A stretch of DNA of 64,000 nt from DATKNA01 sp963786765 (GCA_963786765.1 CAWBAJ010000012.1:124001-188000); one strand, 5' to 3'; shown: positions 37,532 to 47,644, numbered from the stretch's first letter. The notes: generated by a model not told the origin, from the sequence alone. A program made the numbers and translations.

Positions 37532-38755
37532 ATGCCCGTGCGTCGCGTCGCCCTGCTCACGGCCGGGGGCTTGGCCCCGTGTCTCTCGTCCGCCGTCGGC
37601 GGCCTCGTCGAGCGCTACACCGCGCTCGCGCCCGAGGTCGAGATCGTCGGATATCTCGACGGTTACGCCGGTCTGCTGGCCGGCCGGTCCGTGGCGGTCA
37701 CGCCGGAGCTGCGCGAGCGCGCGCACCTGCTGCACCAGGTCGGCGGGAGCCCGCTGGGCAACAGCCGGGTCAAGCTCACGAACGTCGCGGACGCCGTCAA
37801 CCGCGGGCTGGTCCGCCAGGGCCAGGACCCCCTCGAAGTGGCCGCCGAGCGGCTCACCCGCGACGGCATCGACGTCCTTCACACGATCGGCGGTGACGAC
37901 ACCAACACCACGGCGGCCGACCTCGCGGCCTTCCTGAAGAAGAACGGCCACTCCCTGACCGTGGTCGGGCTGCCGAAGACGATCGACAACGACGTGGTGC
38001 CGATCAAGCAGAGCCTGGGCGCGTGGACCGCGGCGGAGCAGGGCTCGCTCTTCGCCCGCAATGTGGTGGCCGAGCACTCCTCGAACCCGCGGATGCTCGT
38101 CGTGCACGAGGTCATGGGCCGCAACTGCGGCTGGCTCACCGCCGAGACCGCGCGCCGCTACCACCGCTGGGTGACGGAGCACGAGTTCGCGGGGTTCGGC
38201 GACGAGCGGCGGCGGTGGGACGTCCACGGGGTGTTCGTCCCGGAGCTCGGGTTCGACATCGACGCCGAGGCCGACCGGCTGCGTGGCGTGATGGACCAGC
38301 TCGGCTGCGTCAACCTGTTCGTGTCCGAGGGTGCGGGCGTCGAGACGATCCTCGCCGAGCTCGAGTCGCGGGGCGAACAGGTGCAGCGGGACGCCTTCGG
38401 TCACGTCAAGCTCGACACGATCAACCCGGGCGCGTGGTTCGGGAAGCAATTCGCCAGCCGGCTGGGCGCCGAGAAGACGATGGTGGGCAAGAGCGGGTAC
38501 TTCGCGCGATCCGCCCCGTCCAACCGCGAGGACCTCGCGCTCATCAAGCAGTGCACGGACCTGGCGGCCCAGGTGGCCCTGGACGGCGGCAGCGGCGTCA
38601 TCGGTCAGGACGAGGAGCGCGGCGACGAGCTGCGGCCGATCGAGTTCCCCCGGATCAAGGGTGGCAAGCCGTTCGCCACCGGCCAGGAGTGGTTCGGCGA
38701 GCTCCTGTCCGAGCTCGGCCAGCCCCTCGGCGAACAGGTCGCCGTCCAGCACTGA
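37532..38755 (+). CDS. pfp: PPi-dependent 6-phosphofructokinase
   Basis: 407 residues. LLTAGGLAPCLSSAVGG is the phosphate loop; GGDDTNTTA, with Asp after GGD, and PKTIDNDV, with a Lys, are the residues that select pyrophosphate rather than ATP. GRNCGWLTAETARRY and the fructose-6-phosphate contacts (INPGAWFGKQFASRLG) follow. The reaction is reversible and serves glycolysis or gluconeogenesis in the cytoplasm. It stands alone between the dehydrogenase and the convergent S9 peptidase. Confidence 0.93.
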   Translation: MPVRRVALLTAGGLAPCLSSAVGGLVERYTALAPEVEIVGYLDGYAGLLAGRSVAVTPELRERAHLLHQVGGSPLGNSRVKLTNVADAVNRGLVRQGQDPLEVAAERLTRDGIDVLHTIGGDDTNTTAADLAAFLKKNGHSLTVVGLPKTIDNDVVPIKQSLGAWTAAEQGSLFARNVVAEHSSNPRMLVVHEVMGRNCGWLTAETARRYHRWVTEHEFAGFGDERRRWDVHGVFVPELGFDIDAEADRLRGVMDQLGCVNLFVSEGAGVETILAELESRGEQVQRDAFGHVKLDTINPGAWFGKQFASRLGAEKTMVGKSGYFARSAPSNREDLALIKQCTDLAAQVALDGGSGVIGQDEERGDELRPIEFPRIKGGKPFATGQEWFGELLSELGQPLGEQVAVQH

Positions 38756-38775
38756 GCCCGTCGCCCACCTCGAGA

Positions 38776-38848
38776 TGAGCGTGGAGTCGGGCGTGGACGT
38801 GAGCGTGTCAGTTCCCGGTCGCTGACCGACCAGGACCCTCCACGCTCA
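38776..38848. terminator. Inverted repeat between convergent genes
   Basis: TGAGCGTGGAG (38776-38786) is repeated in inverse at 38838-38848. It spans the gap between the phosphofructokinase stop and the last codons of the opposing S9 peptidase. A bidirectional terminator is plausible. Confidence 0.4.
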
Positions 38849-40778
38849 CTGACACCGTCGGCTCCACGGGCGCCTCGACGCGCAGGTGCCGGGTCAGCCA
38901 CGCGACGGTGGCCCGGACGAACGCGACCCGGTTGGGAGTCGAGAGCAGCTCGTGGCCCTCGCCCTCGAAGAGCAGGTACTCGTGCTCGACGCCCCGCGCC
39001 GCGAGGGCGGCGACGACCTGCTCGGCCTCCTCCACCGGCACGTTCGTGTCGTCCGCGCCGTGGACGACGAGCAGCGGGGCCGTCAGCCGGTCGATCCGGT
39101 GGATCGGTGACAGAGCGCGCAGCAGGTCGGCGTCCCGCACCGGGTCGCCGTACTCGGCGACGGCGGCAGCGGCGATCCACGGCTCCGTGTGCCGGTAGAA
39201 GGTGGCGAAGTCCGCCATCCCGCAGACGTCGACCCCGGCGGCGAACAGCTCGGGGTGCTCCACGAGGGCGGCGAGCGTGAGGTAGCCGCCGTACGAGCGG
39301 CCCATGCAGGCCACCCTGCCGGGTTCGGCGACGCCGCTGCGGACGAGATGATCGACGCACGCCGCCACGTCGTCGATGGCCGCGAACCGCTTGTCGCGGT
39401 CGTCGGCGACGAGGAAGGCCCGACCGAACCCGGACGACCCCCGGACGTTCGGTGCGAACACCGCGATCCCGGCCGCGACGAGGGACTGGAACAGGGAGTT
39501 GTAGACCGGCCGCTCCTGCGCCTCCGGGCCGCCGTGCAGGTGGATCGCCGCGGGCCACGGCGGGGGGCCGTCGGGCCGGTAGAGCCACCCGGTCAGCTCG
39601 AGGCCGTCCCGGGCCGGCAGCCGGCGCAGCACCGGCCGGGTCAGATCCTCCGTCTCCACCATGGGCGTCGACGCGCCGCGGGAGGCATGCAGCTCCCGAG
39701 CGCCGGCGCTCGACAGCGCCGTGGCGGCGCCGGTCGCGAGGTCGACCGACCAGACGCCACGCGGATCGGCCCAGTCCTCCGCGGTGAGCAGCAGGACCTC
39801 ACGCCCCGGCAGCAGGATGCACTCGTCGACGACCGCTCGCGGCAGCGGGACCTGCACCTCGCCCCCGGAGCCCAGGTCGAGCACGGTCAGCGCGCTGCGA
39901 CCGCCGCCGACGTTCCACAGGAGTGCGGCGGCGGCGTCGTCCGCCGCCACCACCGCCTCCTGGAGCTCGCCGTCCTCGCGGACTGCCAGCACCCGCGGCG
40001 GGCTCGCGACGGCGCCGTCCATCCCCGGTTTCTCCCCGGCACCGACCGCCAGATCGACGGCGACCAGGACGGCGAGGTCGTGGTTCTGGTCGCTGCGCGC
40101 GTAGACCGTCCGCCCGTCCCGGGACAGGGAGGCGGAGTCGGCCGAGCCGGCCGCGTTGTCGGGTCCGGATCCGAGGGGAACGGGGCGACGGCTCCCGTCT
40201 GCATCGGCGACGACGAGCGAGCGTGCTCCCCGCGGTCCCACCCGGAGCAGGGCGCGGTCCCCCGCGGCCACGTCGAGCAACGTCAGCAACGGGCCGGACG
40301 CGAGCTCCCGGCGCTCGCCCGTGGCCGGGTCCGCCAGTAGCGCCACCGACTCCACGCCTGTGGTCTCGGTGACGAGCAACCGGCTGTCCGCCGTCCAGCC
40401 CCGCCACGGCCCGCCCCCGAGGACCGCGCTCGCCGTGCCCGCGCCCGCGACCAAGTGCAGGTCGCGACCGTCCGGCCGCACCGCCCAGACCTGGGTGCGC
40501 GAGGAGCCCGGGACGGCGGTGACGCACGCCAGCCATTGCCCGTCCGGCGACCAGCTGACGGAGGCGACGCGGTCGAGCAGGGCCGGGACGGGCGCCAGAT
40601 GCCGGAACGTCACCTCGCACACCCACACCCTGGGCAGGCCGCTGCGGTCGGAGACGAACGCGACCCGGTCGCCGTCCGGGGAGGGTGTCGCGGACCAGCT
40701 GCCGTAGACGTCCTCGGGAAGGGGTTCGGGCGACTGCGCCGACTGCGCCGACTGCACGGACGGTGCCGACGGTGCCAC
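38808..40778 (-). CDS. S9 family prolyl oligopeptidase-like peptidase
   Basis: 656 residues. A beta-propeller N-terminal part (TPSPDGDRVAFVSDRSGLPRVWV, ASVSWSPDGQWLACV) is followed by an alpha/beta-hydrolase from about 400. The catalytic Ser lies in CMGRSYGGYLTLAAL, Asp in VVHGADDTNVPVEEAEQV and His in EGEGHELLS. There is no signal peptide, so it is cytoplasmic. GTG 40778 lies 3 bases after the stop of the amidotransferase gene, so it is the last gene of the ligase-amidotransferase operon. It may trim or recycle the operon's peptide product (inference). Confidence 0.9.
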   Translation of the reverse strand: MAPSAPSVQSAQSAQSPEPLPEDVYGSWSATPSPDGDRVAFVSDRSGLPRVWVCEVTFRHLAPVPALLDRVASVSWSPDGQWLACVTAVPGSSRTQVWAVRPDGRDLHLVAGAGTASAVLGGGPWRGWTADSRLLVTETTGVESVALLADPATGERRELASGPLLTLLDVAAGDRALLRVGPRGARSLVVADADGSRRPVPLGSGPDNAAGSADSASLSRDGRTVYARSDQNHDLAVLVAVDLAVGAGEKPGMDGAVASPPRVLAVREDGELQEAVVAADDAAAALLWNVGGGRSALTVLDLGSGGEVQVPLPRAVVDECILLPGREVLLLTAEDWADPRGVWSVDLATGAATALSSAGARELHASRGASTPMVETEDLTRPVLRRLPARDGLELTGWLYRPDGPPPWPAAIHLHGGPEAQERPVYNSLFQSLVAAGIAVFAPNVRGSSGFGRAFLVADDRDKRFAAIDDVAACVDHLVRSGVAEPGRVACMGRSYGGYLTLAALVEHPELFAAGVDVCGMADFATFYRHTEPWIAAAAVAEYGDPVRDADLLRALSPIHRIDRLTAPLLVVHGADDTNVPVEEAEQVVAALAARGVEHEYLLFEGEGHELLSTPNRVAFVRATVAWLTRHLRVEAPVEPTVSVSVEGPGRSATGN

Positions 40779-40781
40779 CGG

Positions 40782-42561
40782 CTAGAGCCCCATCCGCTGC
40801 AGCCAGAGCTCGAGCAGCCCGACCTGCCACAGCACGTTCGCGCCGATCGTCGTGCGTTTGCTGTTGGGGTCGGCCAGGAGCTCCGCGACGACGTCCGGCC
40901 GGAACAGCGCGCGCTCCTGGGCGGCGGGTGCGGTGAGAGCGTCCCGGACCCGGTCCAGGAGCGGGCCCTGGAGGTGCCGGACGCCGGGCACGGGGAAGTA
41001 CCCCTTCGGGCGGTCGATGACGGCGTCCGGGACGACGCCCCGGCTCGCCGCCTTCAGCACGCCCTTGCCCCCGAGAGCCAGCTTGAGCTCGGGCGGGCAG
41101 CGACCGGCGAGCTCGACGACCTCGTGGTCGAGGAACGGGACCCGCGCCTCCAGAGCGGACGCCATCGTCATGTTGTCGACCCGCTTCACGGGATCGTCGA
41201 CGAGCATGACCCGGGTGTCGATGCGCAGGGCGGCGTCCAGCGTGGTCTCGGCGCCGGGGGCGGCGAAGTGGGCCGCCACGAACGCGCGGCTCGGGTCGGG
41301 CTCGGCGAGCCACTGCGGGTTCACGATCGCGGCCAGCTCGTCGTGGCTCGCGGTCGAAGAAGACCTTCGCGTACTCGTCGACGGCCTGGTCGCGGGGGAC
41401 GTCCGCGAGCGGGGGGTACCAGTCGTAGCCGGCGAAGATCTCGTCGGCGCCCTGGCCGGACTGGACCACTGTGACGTGCTTCGACACCTCTTGCGACAGC
41501 AGGTAGAAGGCCACGCAGTCGTGGCTCACCATCGGTTCGCTCATCGCGCCGATCGCCCCGTCCACCCCCGGCACGAGCCGCTCGTGCCCGATGTGGATCT
41601 TGTGGTGGTCGGTGCCGAACTTCTTCGCCACGAGGTCGGAGTACTCGTACTCGTCGCCCTGCTCCCCGCCCGCCGAGGCGAAGCCGATGCTGAACGTCGC
41701 CAGGGAGCTCTGGCCGGCCTCCGCGAGCAGCGCGACGACGAGGCTCGAGTCCAGGCCTCCCGAGAGCAGCACCCCGACGGGGACGTCCGAGACCATCCGC
41801 CGCTCGACGGCGCGGCGCAGGGCGTCGAGGACCTGCTCCTGCCACTCGCGGGGGGATGGGGACGGCCCCTCCGGGCGGGTGGACGGCGGGTCCCAGTACC
41901 GGACGTCGCTGGAGCGGCCGTCCGGCTCGATCGTCCGCACGGTCGCGGGCGGCAGCTTGCGGACGCCGGTCAGGATCGTGCGCGGCGGCGGGACGACCGA
42001 GTGCCAGGACATGTAGTGGTGCAGGGCGACCGGGTCGATCGAGGTGTCGACGTCCCCGGCCTCGACGAGGGCGGGCAGGGTCGATGCGAACCGGATCCGC
42101 CCGGGCGTCTCGGACACGTAGAGGGGCTTGATCCCCAGCCGGTCCCGCGCCAGGACGAGCCGCCCGGTTTCGCGCTCGTAGAGCGCGAAGGCGAACATGC
42201 CGTAGAAGCGCTCCACGCAGCGGGCTCCCCACCGGTGGTACGCCTTGAGGATCACCTCGGTGTCCGACCGCGAGCGGAAGCGGTACCCGAACCCCTCGAG
42301 CTCGGCGCGCAGCTCCCGGTGGTTGTAGATACACCCGTTGAACACGACCACGAGCCCGAGCTCGTCGTCGGCCATCGGCTGGGCGCCGGCCTCGGACAGG
42401 TCGATGATCTTCAGCCGGTGGTGGAGAAGCGCCAGCGGCCCCTCGTGCCACGCCCCGGAGCCGTCCGGCCCGCGGACCTCCAGGCAGGTGGACATCCGCC
42501 CGACGGCCTCGACGTCCGCAGGCGCGCCGTCCAGCCGCAGTTCACCGCCCAGGCCGCACAT
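40782..42561 (-). CDS. Asparagine synthase-like amidotransferase, NAGGN type (one frame break)
   Basis: 592 residues after removing one base at about 41346. MCGLGGEL gives the Cys2 nucleophile of a class II glutamine amidotransferase. GPDGSGAWHEGPLALLHHRLKIIDLSEAGAQPM and VFNGCIYNHRELRAELEGFGYRF match the N-acetylglutaminylglutamine amide (NAGGN) amidotransferase group more than standard AsnB. The synthetase half has LSGGLDSSLVVALL (PPi loop). Repaired, the broken junction reads FDREHDELAAIVNPQW. It transfers ammonia to a carboxylate via an adenylate. Its ATG overlaps the upstream ligase gene by 20 bases. Confidence 0.85.
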
Positions 42562-45166
42562 CCGCAGTCCCCTCTCCCAGCACCCACGTGTCCTTCGACC
42601 CGCCGCCCCGCGAGGAGTTGACGACCATGCTGCCCGCGGGCGCGACCCGGCTCAGGGCCGCGGGAGCCACCTCGACCGTATCCCCTGAGAAGACGAAGGC
42701 GCGCAGGTCGACGTGCCGGGGAACGAGGCTCTCGCCGTCGAAGGCCGGGTGGGTGGACAACTCGATCATCTCCTGGGCGATCCACCGGTGGGGCGCGGCG
42801 AGCAACTGGCGGCGGGTGGCGGCGAGCTCGGCGTCGGTCGCGAGCGGCCCGATCAGGACCCCCTCGCCGCCGTAGCCGTCGACCGGCTTGAGGACGAGGC
42901 GGTCCAGCCGCTCCAGTACCGTCCGCCGCTGGTCCGGGTCGGAACACAGGTACGTCGGGACGGCGTCCAGCAGGGCCGCTCGCCCAGGTAGTACTCCACC
43001 AGCCGCGGCACGAACGCGTAGACGGCCTTGTCGTCCGCCACGCCGTTGCCGGGCGCGTTGGCCAGGGCGATCCGGCCCGCGTCGACGGCGCGGCGCAGGG
43101 CCGGGCCCAGGGGGCGCCCGTCGGCGCCCGCGGCGTGCAGCAGCGCCTCCTCGTCGATCCGCAGGTACAGGACGTCGACACGGCGCCGCAGGCCCTCGCG
43201 CAGGAGGTACACCGCGTCGTCGTCCACGAGGATCTCGGTGGTGACCGCGACGGGGACCCCCATCTCCTCGCCGAGCATGCGGTGCTCGAACCAGGCCGGC
43301 CCCTCCGGCCCTTCGCTGAGCAGCGCCACCGAGGGCGAGTCCGGCGCCGCGGGCAGCGCGGCCGCCGTCAGGGCCGCGCGGAGCATCGCCGGCGCGTCCT
43401 CGACGTCCAGCAGGCCCTCGGGGCGAGGCAGGTCCGGCAGGACGGCGTCCGTCAGCCGTCTGTTCTGCACCGCGTAGCCGAGCCCGGAGGGGACGCGGAC
43501 GTTGTCCTCGAGGATGAACCAGCGGCCGCCGGCGTCGCGCACGAGGTCCATCCCGCAGACGTGCGCGCGCACGGACTGCCTGGAGAGGATGGCGCCACAC
43601 TGCGCAGGCCGGGTGCGGCGTCCACGACCGCGGCCGGGACGACGCCGTCGGCGACGACGGCGCGCTCGCCGTAGACGTCGTCGAGGAAGGCGTTCAGGGC
43701 CCGGGCGCGCTGAACCAGGCCCCGCCTGAGACGGCGCCAGTCCTCGCCCGGGACGATGCGCGGGATGAGGTCGACCGGGAACAGCCGCTCGCTGGCGCCG
43801 CCGCCGACACCGAACGTGACGCCGCGGAAGCGTTGCTCCTCGTCGCGCCGGCGCTCGCGGTGCCGCATGGCGGAGGCGCCGAGGCGCTCCACGACGGCGA
43901 GGATCCCGAGGTAATCGGGGTCGGGCCCCTGTGCCGGCAGGACCTCGTCGCCGGCGCGCGCGTACAGCGGCAGACCGCCGGGGCCGGACAGCGGCGCCCC
44001 GGGCAGCGGCAGCGACCTCGCCGCGGGTCGGTGTCGTTCAGGAGGCGGTCGACGACGTCCGTGAGGCGTCCTCGCCGCTGGTAGGCCGCCCGCTGCTGGG
44101 CCGCCGAGCTGCCCCTGGCGATCGCCCGCTCGGCCAGGGCCGTCACGACCCCCAGTCGCCGGCCTCCTCCAGCGGGGCGCGCAGGTCCTCGAGCAGGGCG
44201 CGCACGGCCGCGGCGGCGGCGCACGGGACGCGGCGAGCGCGGCAGGTCGAGCAGCGAGTCCTCGAGCCCCGACCGGGCCGCGCGCCACAACGCGCTGCGC
44301 AGCAGCGGCGCCGGCCGGCGCACGGCGGGGGTCCCGGCGACGACGGCGTTCCGTTCGCGCCGCACGAGGGCGCGGAACAGGCCGGCGAGCAGGACGACGT
44401 CGTCGACGTCCGGGCAGGCGTCCGGCACGCGCAGCTCGAGCGTCGGCACGTGGGCGGACGGCCGGACGTCGAAGTAGATCATCCCGGGGTCGCTGATCGT
44501 GCCGGAGGCGACGAGGTCGGCGACGAGCGCGTCGTGCTCGGCGGCGGTGGAGATCTCGCCGGACAGCCCGGCGGTGGGCCAGCGCTGCCACAGCAGTGAG
44601 CGCGTGCTCGCGTAGCCGGTGTCCTCGCCCATCCAGAACGGCGAGCTGGCCGAGAGCGCGAGCAGCACCGGCAGGTGCGGGGTCACCCGCTGGGCGATGG
44701 CCACGGCGAGGTCCCGGTCGGAGACCTGCACGTGCACCTGCGCGCCGCAGATCAGCTGCTCGCGGACCAGCAGCTGGTAGTCGGCGAGCATCCGCTCGTA
44801 CCGCACGGACGGGGTGACGGCGAGCCGCAGGGGATCGACCAGCGGGACGGTGCCCGCGCCGACGACGCCGAGGTCATGGCCCGCGGCGGTCTCGACGAGC
44901 AGCCGCCGGGACGCGACCAGCGACTCCCGCAGGGCGGTGAGTTCCGTGCAGACGGGCGAGTTGCTCTCCACCACGCTGCGCTGGAGCTCGTCGGAATAGG
45001 TCGTCGCGGGCAGACCCTCGAGGATGGTGGGCGCCTGCGCGACGAGCTCGCGCGAGGCGAGGTCGACGACGTGGAACTCCTCCTCGACGCCGAGCCGGAG
45101 GAAGTCGCCGTCCGCGACCGCCGGTGCCGGCAGCTGTTCCCGTGCAGGCTCGGCCCCGATCGCCAT
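42542..45166 (-). CDS. Carboxylate-amine ligase (GCS2/YbdK) fused to circularly permuted ATP-grasp (five frame breaks)
   Basis: About 875 residues after repair. Residues 1-375 are a GCS2-type glutamate-amine ligase: LRLGVEEEFHVVDLASRELV, CGAQVHVQVSD, SSPFWMGEDTGYASTRS. The rest is a COG2308 circularly permuted ATP-grasp: GVTFGVGGGASERLFPVDLIPRIV, ILEDNVRVPSGLGYAVQNRR, ANAPGNGVADDKAVYAFVP, LVLKPVDGYGGEGVLIGP, SSRGGGSKDTWVL. The shifts are near 44225 (extra), 44151 (G5 instead of G6 on this strand), 44026, 43600 and 42976 (each one base short). Once repaired, the two halves are one continuous frame, an arrangement known in actinobacteria. ATG 45166 has GAGGAGGG. Both halves make amide bonds using ATP, so the product should be a small peptide-like metabolite. 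Confidence 0.82.
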
Positions 45167-45321
45167 CGCTTCCCTCCTCGTCCCCGGGGCACGACGGCGA
45201 CCGCCGCCCCCGTTTCCCGTCCCGGCGCCGTCCACCGTCGCCGGGCCGGATGACGGGACCGATTCAGGGATGTTTCCCCGATGTTGCCGTTGACGCCGGT
45301 CCCAGGTCTCGAGGCGAACGC

Positions 45322-46092
45322 CTACTGGGCGACGTCGGGAGCGTCCGGGGAGGGCGGGTTGCTGCCAGCATCTTCGCCAGTCTGCTCGTCGTCCTCGTTG
45401 CCGTCGAGCCCGGCCAGGGCCTGCTCGACGCCGGCGACGTCCAGGCCGAGGCCGGTGAGCGGCCCGTCGCCGTCCTCGAGCTCCAGCAGGGCGAGCAGGA
45501 TGTGCTGGGTTCCGACGGACGCGTCGCCGAGGCGGAGCGCCTGGCGGAACGTGAGCTCGAGCGCCTTCTTGCTGGGTGCCGAGAACGGGATGAGGGCCGG
45601 GGGCTCCCCCTCGGATGCCGGGAGCGTCGCCGACACCGCGGCTCGGACGGCGTCGGCGGTCCGGCCCTCGGCCACGAGCGCGCGCCAGGCGAGCCCGTCC
45701 TGCTCCTGCAGCAGCCCGAGGGCCAGATGCGCAGGGGCGATCACGGGATGCTTGCCGCGGCGCGCCTCCTCCTGCGAGGCGACGACCGCGCCGCGGGCCC
45801 GCGGCGTGAACCGGCCGAAGTTCTGCGCCATGGGCTGCTCGTCGCGCGGCACGAAGCGCTTCTGCGCCGCCTGCTTCGTCACGCCCATGCTGCGGCCGAT
45901 CTCCGTCCATGACAGGCCCGAGCGCCGGGCCTGGTCGACGAAGTGACCGACGAGGTGGTCCGCGAGATCGCCGAGGTGCTCGGCGACGACGACCGCCTCC
46001 CCCAGCTGCAAGGCGGGGTCGCCGGGGCGGGCCCGCCGGATGCCCTCGATGAGGTCGTCGAGCCGGATGCTGGAAGGAAGAGGCGTGGGCAT
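45322..46092 (-). CDS. clpC2: ClpC2-like protein: helix-turn-helix plus Clp N-domain
   Basis: 256 residues, matching mycobacterial ClpC2. Residues 60-80 (GLSWTEIGRSMGVTKQAAQKRF) form a helix-turn-helix. From about 95 comes a double Clp_N repeat (FTPRARGAVVASQEEARRG, VIAPAHLALGLLQEQDG, FSAPSKKALELTFRQALRLG, VGTQHILLALLELEDG). There are no AAA+ domains, so it cannot unfold proteins. ClpC2 is reported to bind drugs and substrates that target ClpC1 and to repress its own gene. Directly before ATG 46092 sits a perfect palindrome enclosing the promoter, in line with autoregulation. Confidence 0.88.
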   Translation of the reverse strand: MPTPLPSSIRLDDLIEGIRRARPGDPALQLGEAVVVAEHLGDLADHLVGHFVDQARRSGLSWTEIGRSMGVTKQAAQKRFVPRDEQPMAQNFGRFTPRARGAVVASQEEARRGKHPVIAPAHLALGLLQEQDGLAWRALVAEGRTADAVRAAVSATLPASEGEPPALIPFSAPSKKALELTFRQALRLGDASVGTQHILLALLELEDGDGPLTGLGLDVAGVEQALAGLDGNEDDEQTGEDAGSNPPSPDAPDVAQ

Positions 46093-46093
46093 G

Positions 46094-46140
46094 TGTCAAC
46101 CCTAGGTTGACGACGATTGGTCGTCAACCTAGGGTTGACA
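46094..46140 (-). promoter_or_regulatory. Double palindromic operator overlapping a leaderless promoter of clpC2
   Basis: Perfect 21-base arms (46094-46114 and 46120-46140) surround a 5-base loop. Each arm holds a near-palindrome, GTCAACCCTAGGTTGAC and GTCAACCTAGGGTTGAC on the plus strand. On the minus strand TTGACG (46127-46122), a 17-base spacer and TAGGGT (46104-46099) form a textbook promoter ending 6 bases before ATG 46092. A dimeric repressor on either half-site would cover the -35 or the -10. ClpC2 itself, through its helix-turn-helix, is the likely ligand. Confidence 0.85.
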
Positions 46141-46147
46141 CGGCAGT

Positions 46148-47530
46148 TCAGGGAAGCACTACCGGCGGCTGTTGGTACCCGCCGACGACCCGCTCGAGGT
46201 GCCGGGCGACGTCGATCGCTGTGCGGTCCTCGAGGTAGGGGGCGATGACCTGCATCCCGACGGGCAGCCTGTCGCGGGTGAGGCCGGCAGGTGCGGCGAC
46301 CGCCGGCAGGTAGACGCCACCGGCGAGACCGGTCCAGGTCGACTGGTCGGTGTAAGGCCGCTGGACGCCGTTCACCGTGATCGTCCGGCTGTCGACGGTC
46401 CCGGCGAGGTCGTGGTGGATGGCGGCGACGGGTGAGACGGGCGTGAGCACCGCGTCGTACCGGGTGAAGAACTGCCGCCACTGCGCCCGCAGCTGCTGGC
46501 GGTGCTCGTTGACGTGGTTCCAGTCCGCTGCACCGGGCGAGACCGCGGCGGCGAACAGCTTCTCGAACACGTCGCTGGCCTCGCCGAGGTCGACCGGGCG
46601 GGCGGTGTCGTCGATGTGCGCCCCCGCCCGGCGGAGCTCCTCCACGGCTGCCATCAGCACCTCGAGGACGGCGCCGTCGACCGGGCACACCGGGTCGTCG
46701 AGCCAGACGGCGATCCGGTAGTCGCGCGGGGACCGTCCGCGGGCTGCCGGCAGCCGCAGCCGCCACGCGGTCGCCGTCGCTTCGTCCGGCCCCGCCAGCA
46801 CGTCGAGCGCGAGGTCGAGGTCGTCGGCGCTGCGGCCGATCGGACCGGCGACGGCCAGGTCGGGGGTGCTGAGCGTGCCGGGCGGGCCGGGGATGTGACC
46901 CCGCACCGGGACGAGGCCGAAGCTGGGCTTGAGGGCGAAGACGCCGCAGTTGTGCGCCGGCTGCCGCAGCGAACCGCGGATGTCCGACCCCAGCTCGAGC
47001 CCCGTCATGCCCGCGGAGACGGCCGCCGCCGCGCCGCCGGACGATCCGCCCGGCGTCCGGGTGAGGTCCCAGGGGTTGTTGGTGACGCCGAAGACCGGGT
47101 TGGCGCTCTGCCAGTCCATCGCGAAGACCGGCAGGTTCGTCTTCCCGAAGACCACGGCGCCGGCGGCGCGGAGGCGGGCCACGGCGTCGGCGTCCCGGGC
47201 AGGGACGTAGCCGGCCAGGTCGGGCGCCCCGGAGGTGGTGCGCAGCCCGGCTGTCTCGAACGCGTCCTTGACCGTGATCGGCAGCCCGTGCAGGGCGCCG
47301 ACGTCGTGACCGCGGGCGGTGGCCTCGTCGGCGGCGCGGGCGGCGGCACGGGCGGCGTCGGCGTCGAGCGTGACGACCGCGTTGAGCGACGGGTTGAGGT
47401 CCTCCACCCGGCGGAGGTAGTCCTCGAGCAGCTCGCGGCTGCTGATCTCGCGGTTGCGCAGGGCGCGGACGAGGTGTGCGGCCGGGGCGGTGCTCGTGGT
47501 GGTGGCGGTCGAGGTCCGGGTCGTGGTCAT
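46148..47530 (-). CDS. Amidase signature family amidohydrolase
   Basis: 460 residues. The Ser-cisSer-Lys triad is visible: Lys in LPITVKDAFETAG, GGSSGGAAAAVSAGM and the nucleophile in GSDIRGSLRQPAHNCG. Arg replaces the usual second Gly in GSDIGGS. WTGLAGGVYLPAVAAPAGLTRDRLPVGMQVI is the usual C-terminal segment. It hydrolyses a carboxamide to acid and ammonia; substrate unknown. ATG 47530 begins a Thr-rich leader. It is divergent from a LuxR-type regulator, which may control it. Confidence 0.9.
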   Translation of the reverse strand: MTTTRTSTATTTSTAPAAHLVRALRNREISSRELLEDYLRRVEDLNPSLNAVVTLDADAARAAARAADEATARGHDVGALHGLPITVKDAFETAGLRTTSGAPDLAGYVPARDADAVARLRAAGAVVFGKTNLPVFAMDWQSANPVFGVTNNPWDLTRTPGGSSGGAAAAVSAGMTGLELGSDIRGSLRQPAHNCGVFALKPSFGLVPVRGHIPGPPGTLSTPDLAVAGPIGRSADDLDLALDVLAGPDEATATAWRLRLPAARGRSPRDYRIAVWLDDPVCPVDGAVLEVLMAAVEELRRAGAHIDDTARPVDLGEASDVFEKLFAAAVSPGAADWNHVNEHRQQLRAQWRQFFTRYDAVLTPVSPVAAIHHDLAGTVDSRTITVNGVQRPYTDQSTWTGLAGGVYLPAVAAPAGLTRDRLPVGMQVIAPYLEDRTAIDVARHLERVVGGYQQPPVVLP

Positions 47531-47638
47531 GGCGGTGGTCCTTTCCGGTCGGTCCGTCGAGCTGATGACCGGAACGGTCGCAGCGGGCGACCCCTCCCCA
47601 CGTCGGGAGACTCCCTCGACGACCCCCCTAGTGACACC

Positions 47639-47644
47639 TACGAT
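47639..47644 (+). promoter_or_regulatory. -10 element TACGAT (leaderless-type)
   Basis: TACGAT ends 6 bases before ATG 47651 of the LuxR-type regulator. Upstream, CTCCC (47594-47598) and GGGAG (47605-47609) form a small inverted repeat that might be an operator. Confidence 0.5.

Noticed and set aside
42542..45166. Programmed frameshifting or split genes in the ligase fusion
   Set aside because: Five shifts in both directions at different contexts, each cured by one base, are not how programmed slippage looks. Similar breaks occur in many other genes of the window.
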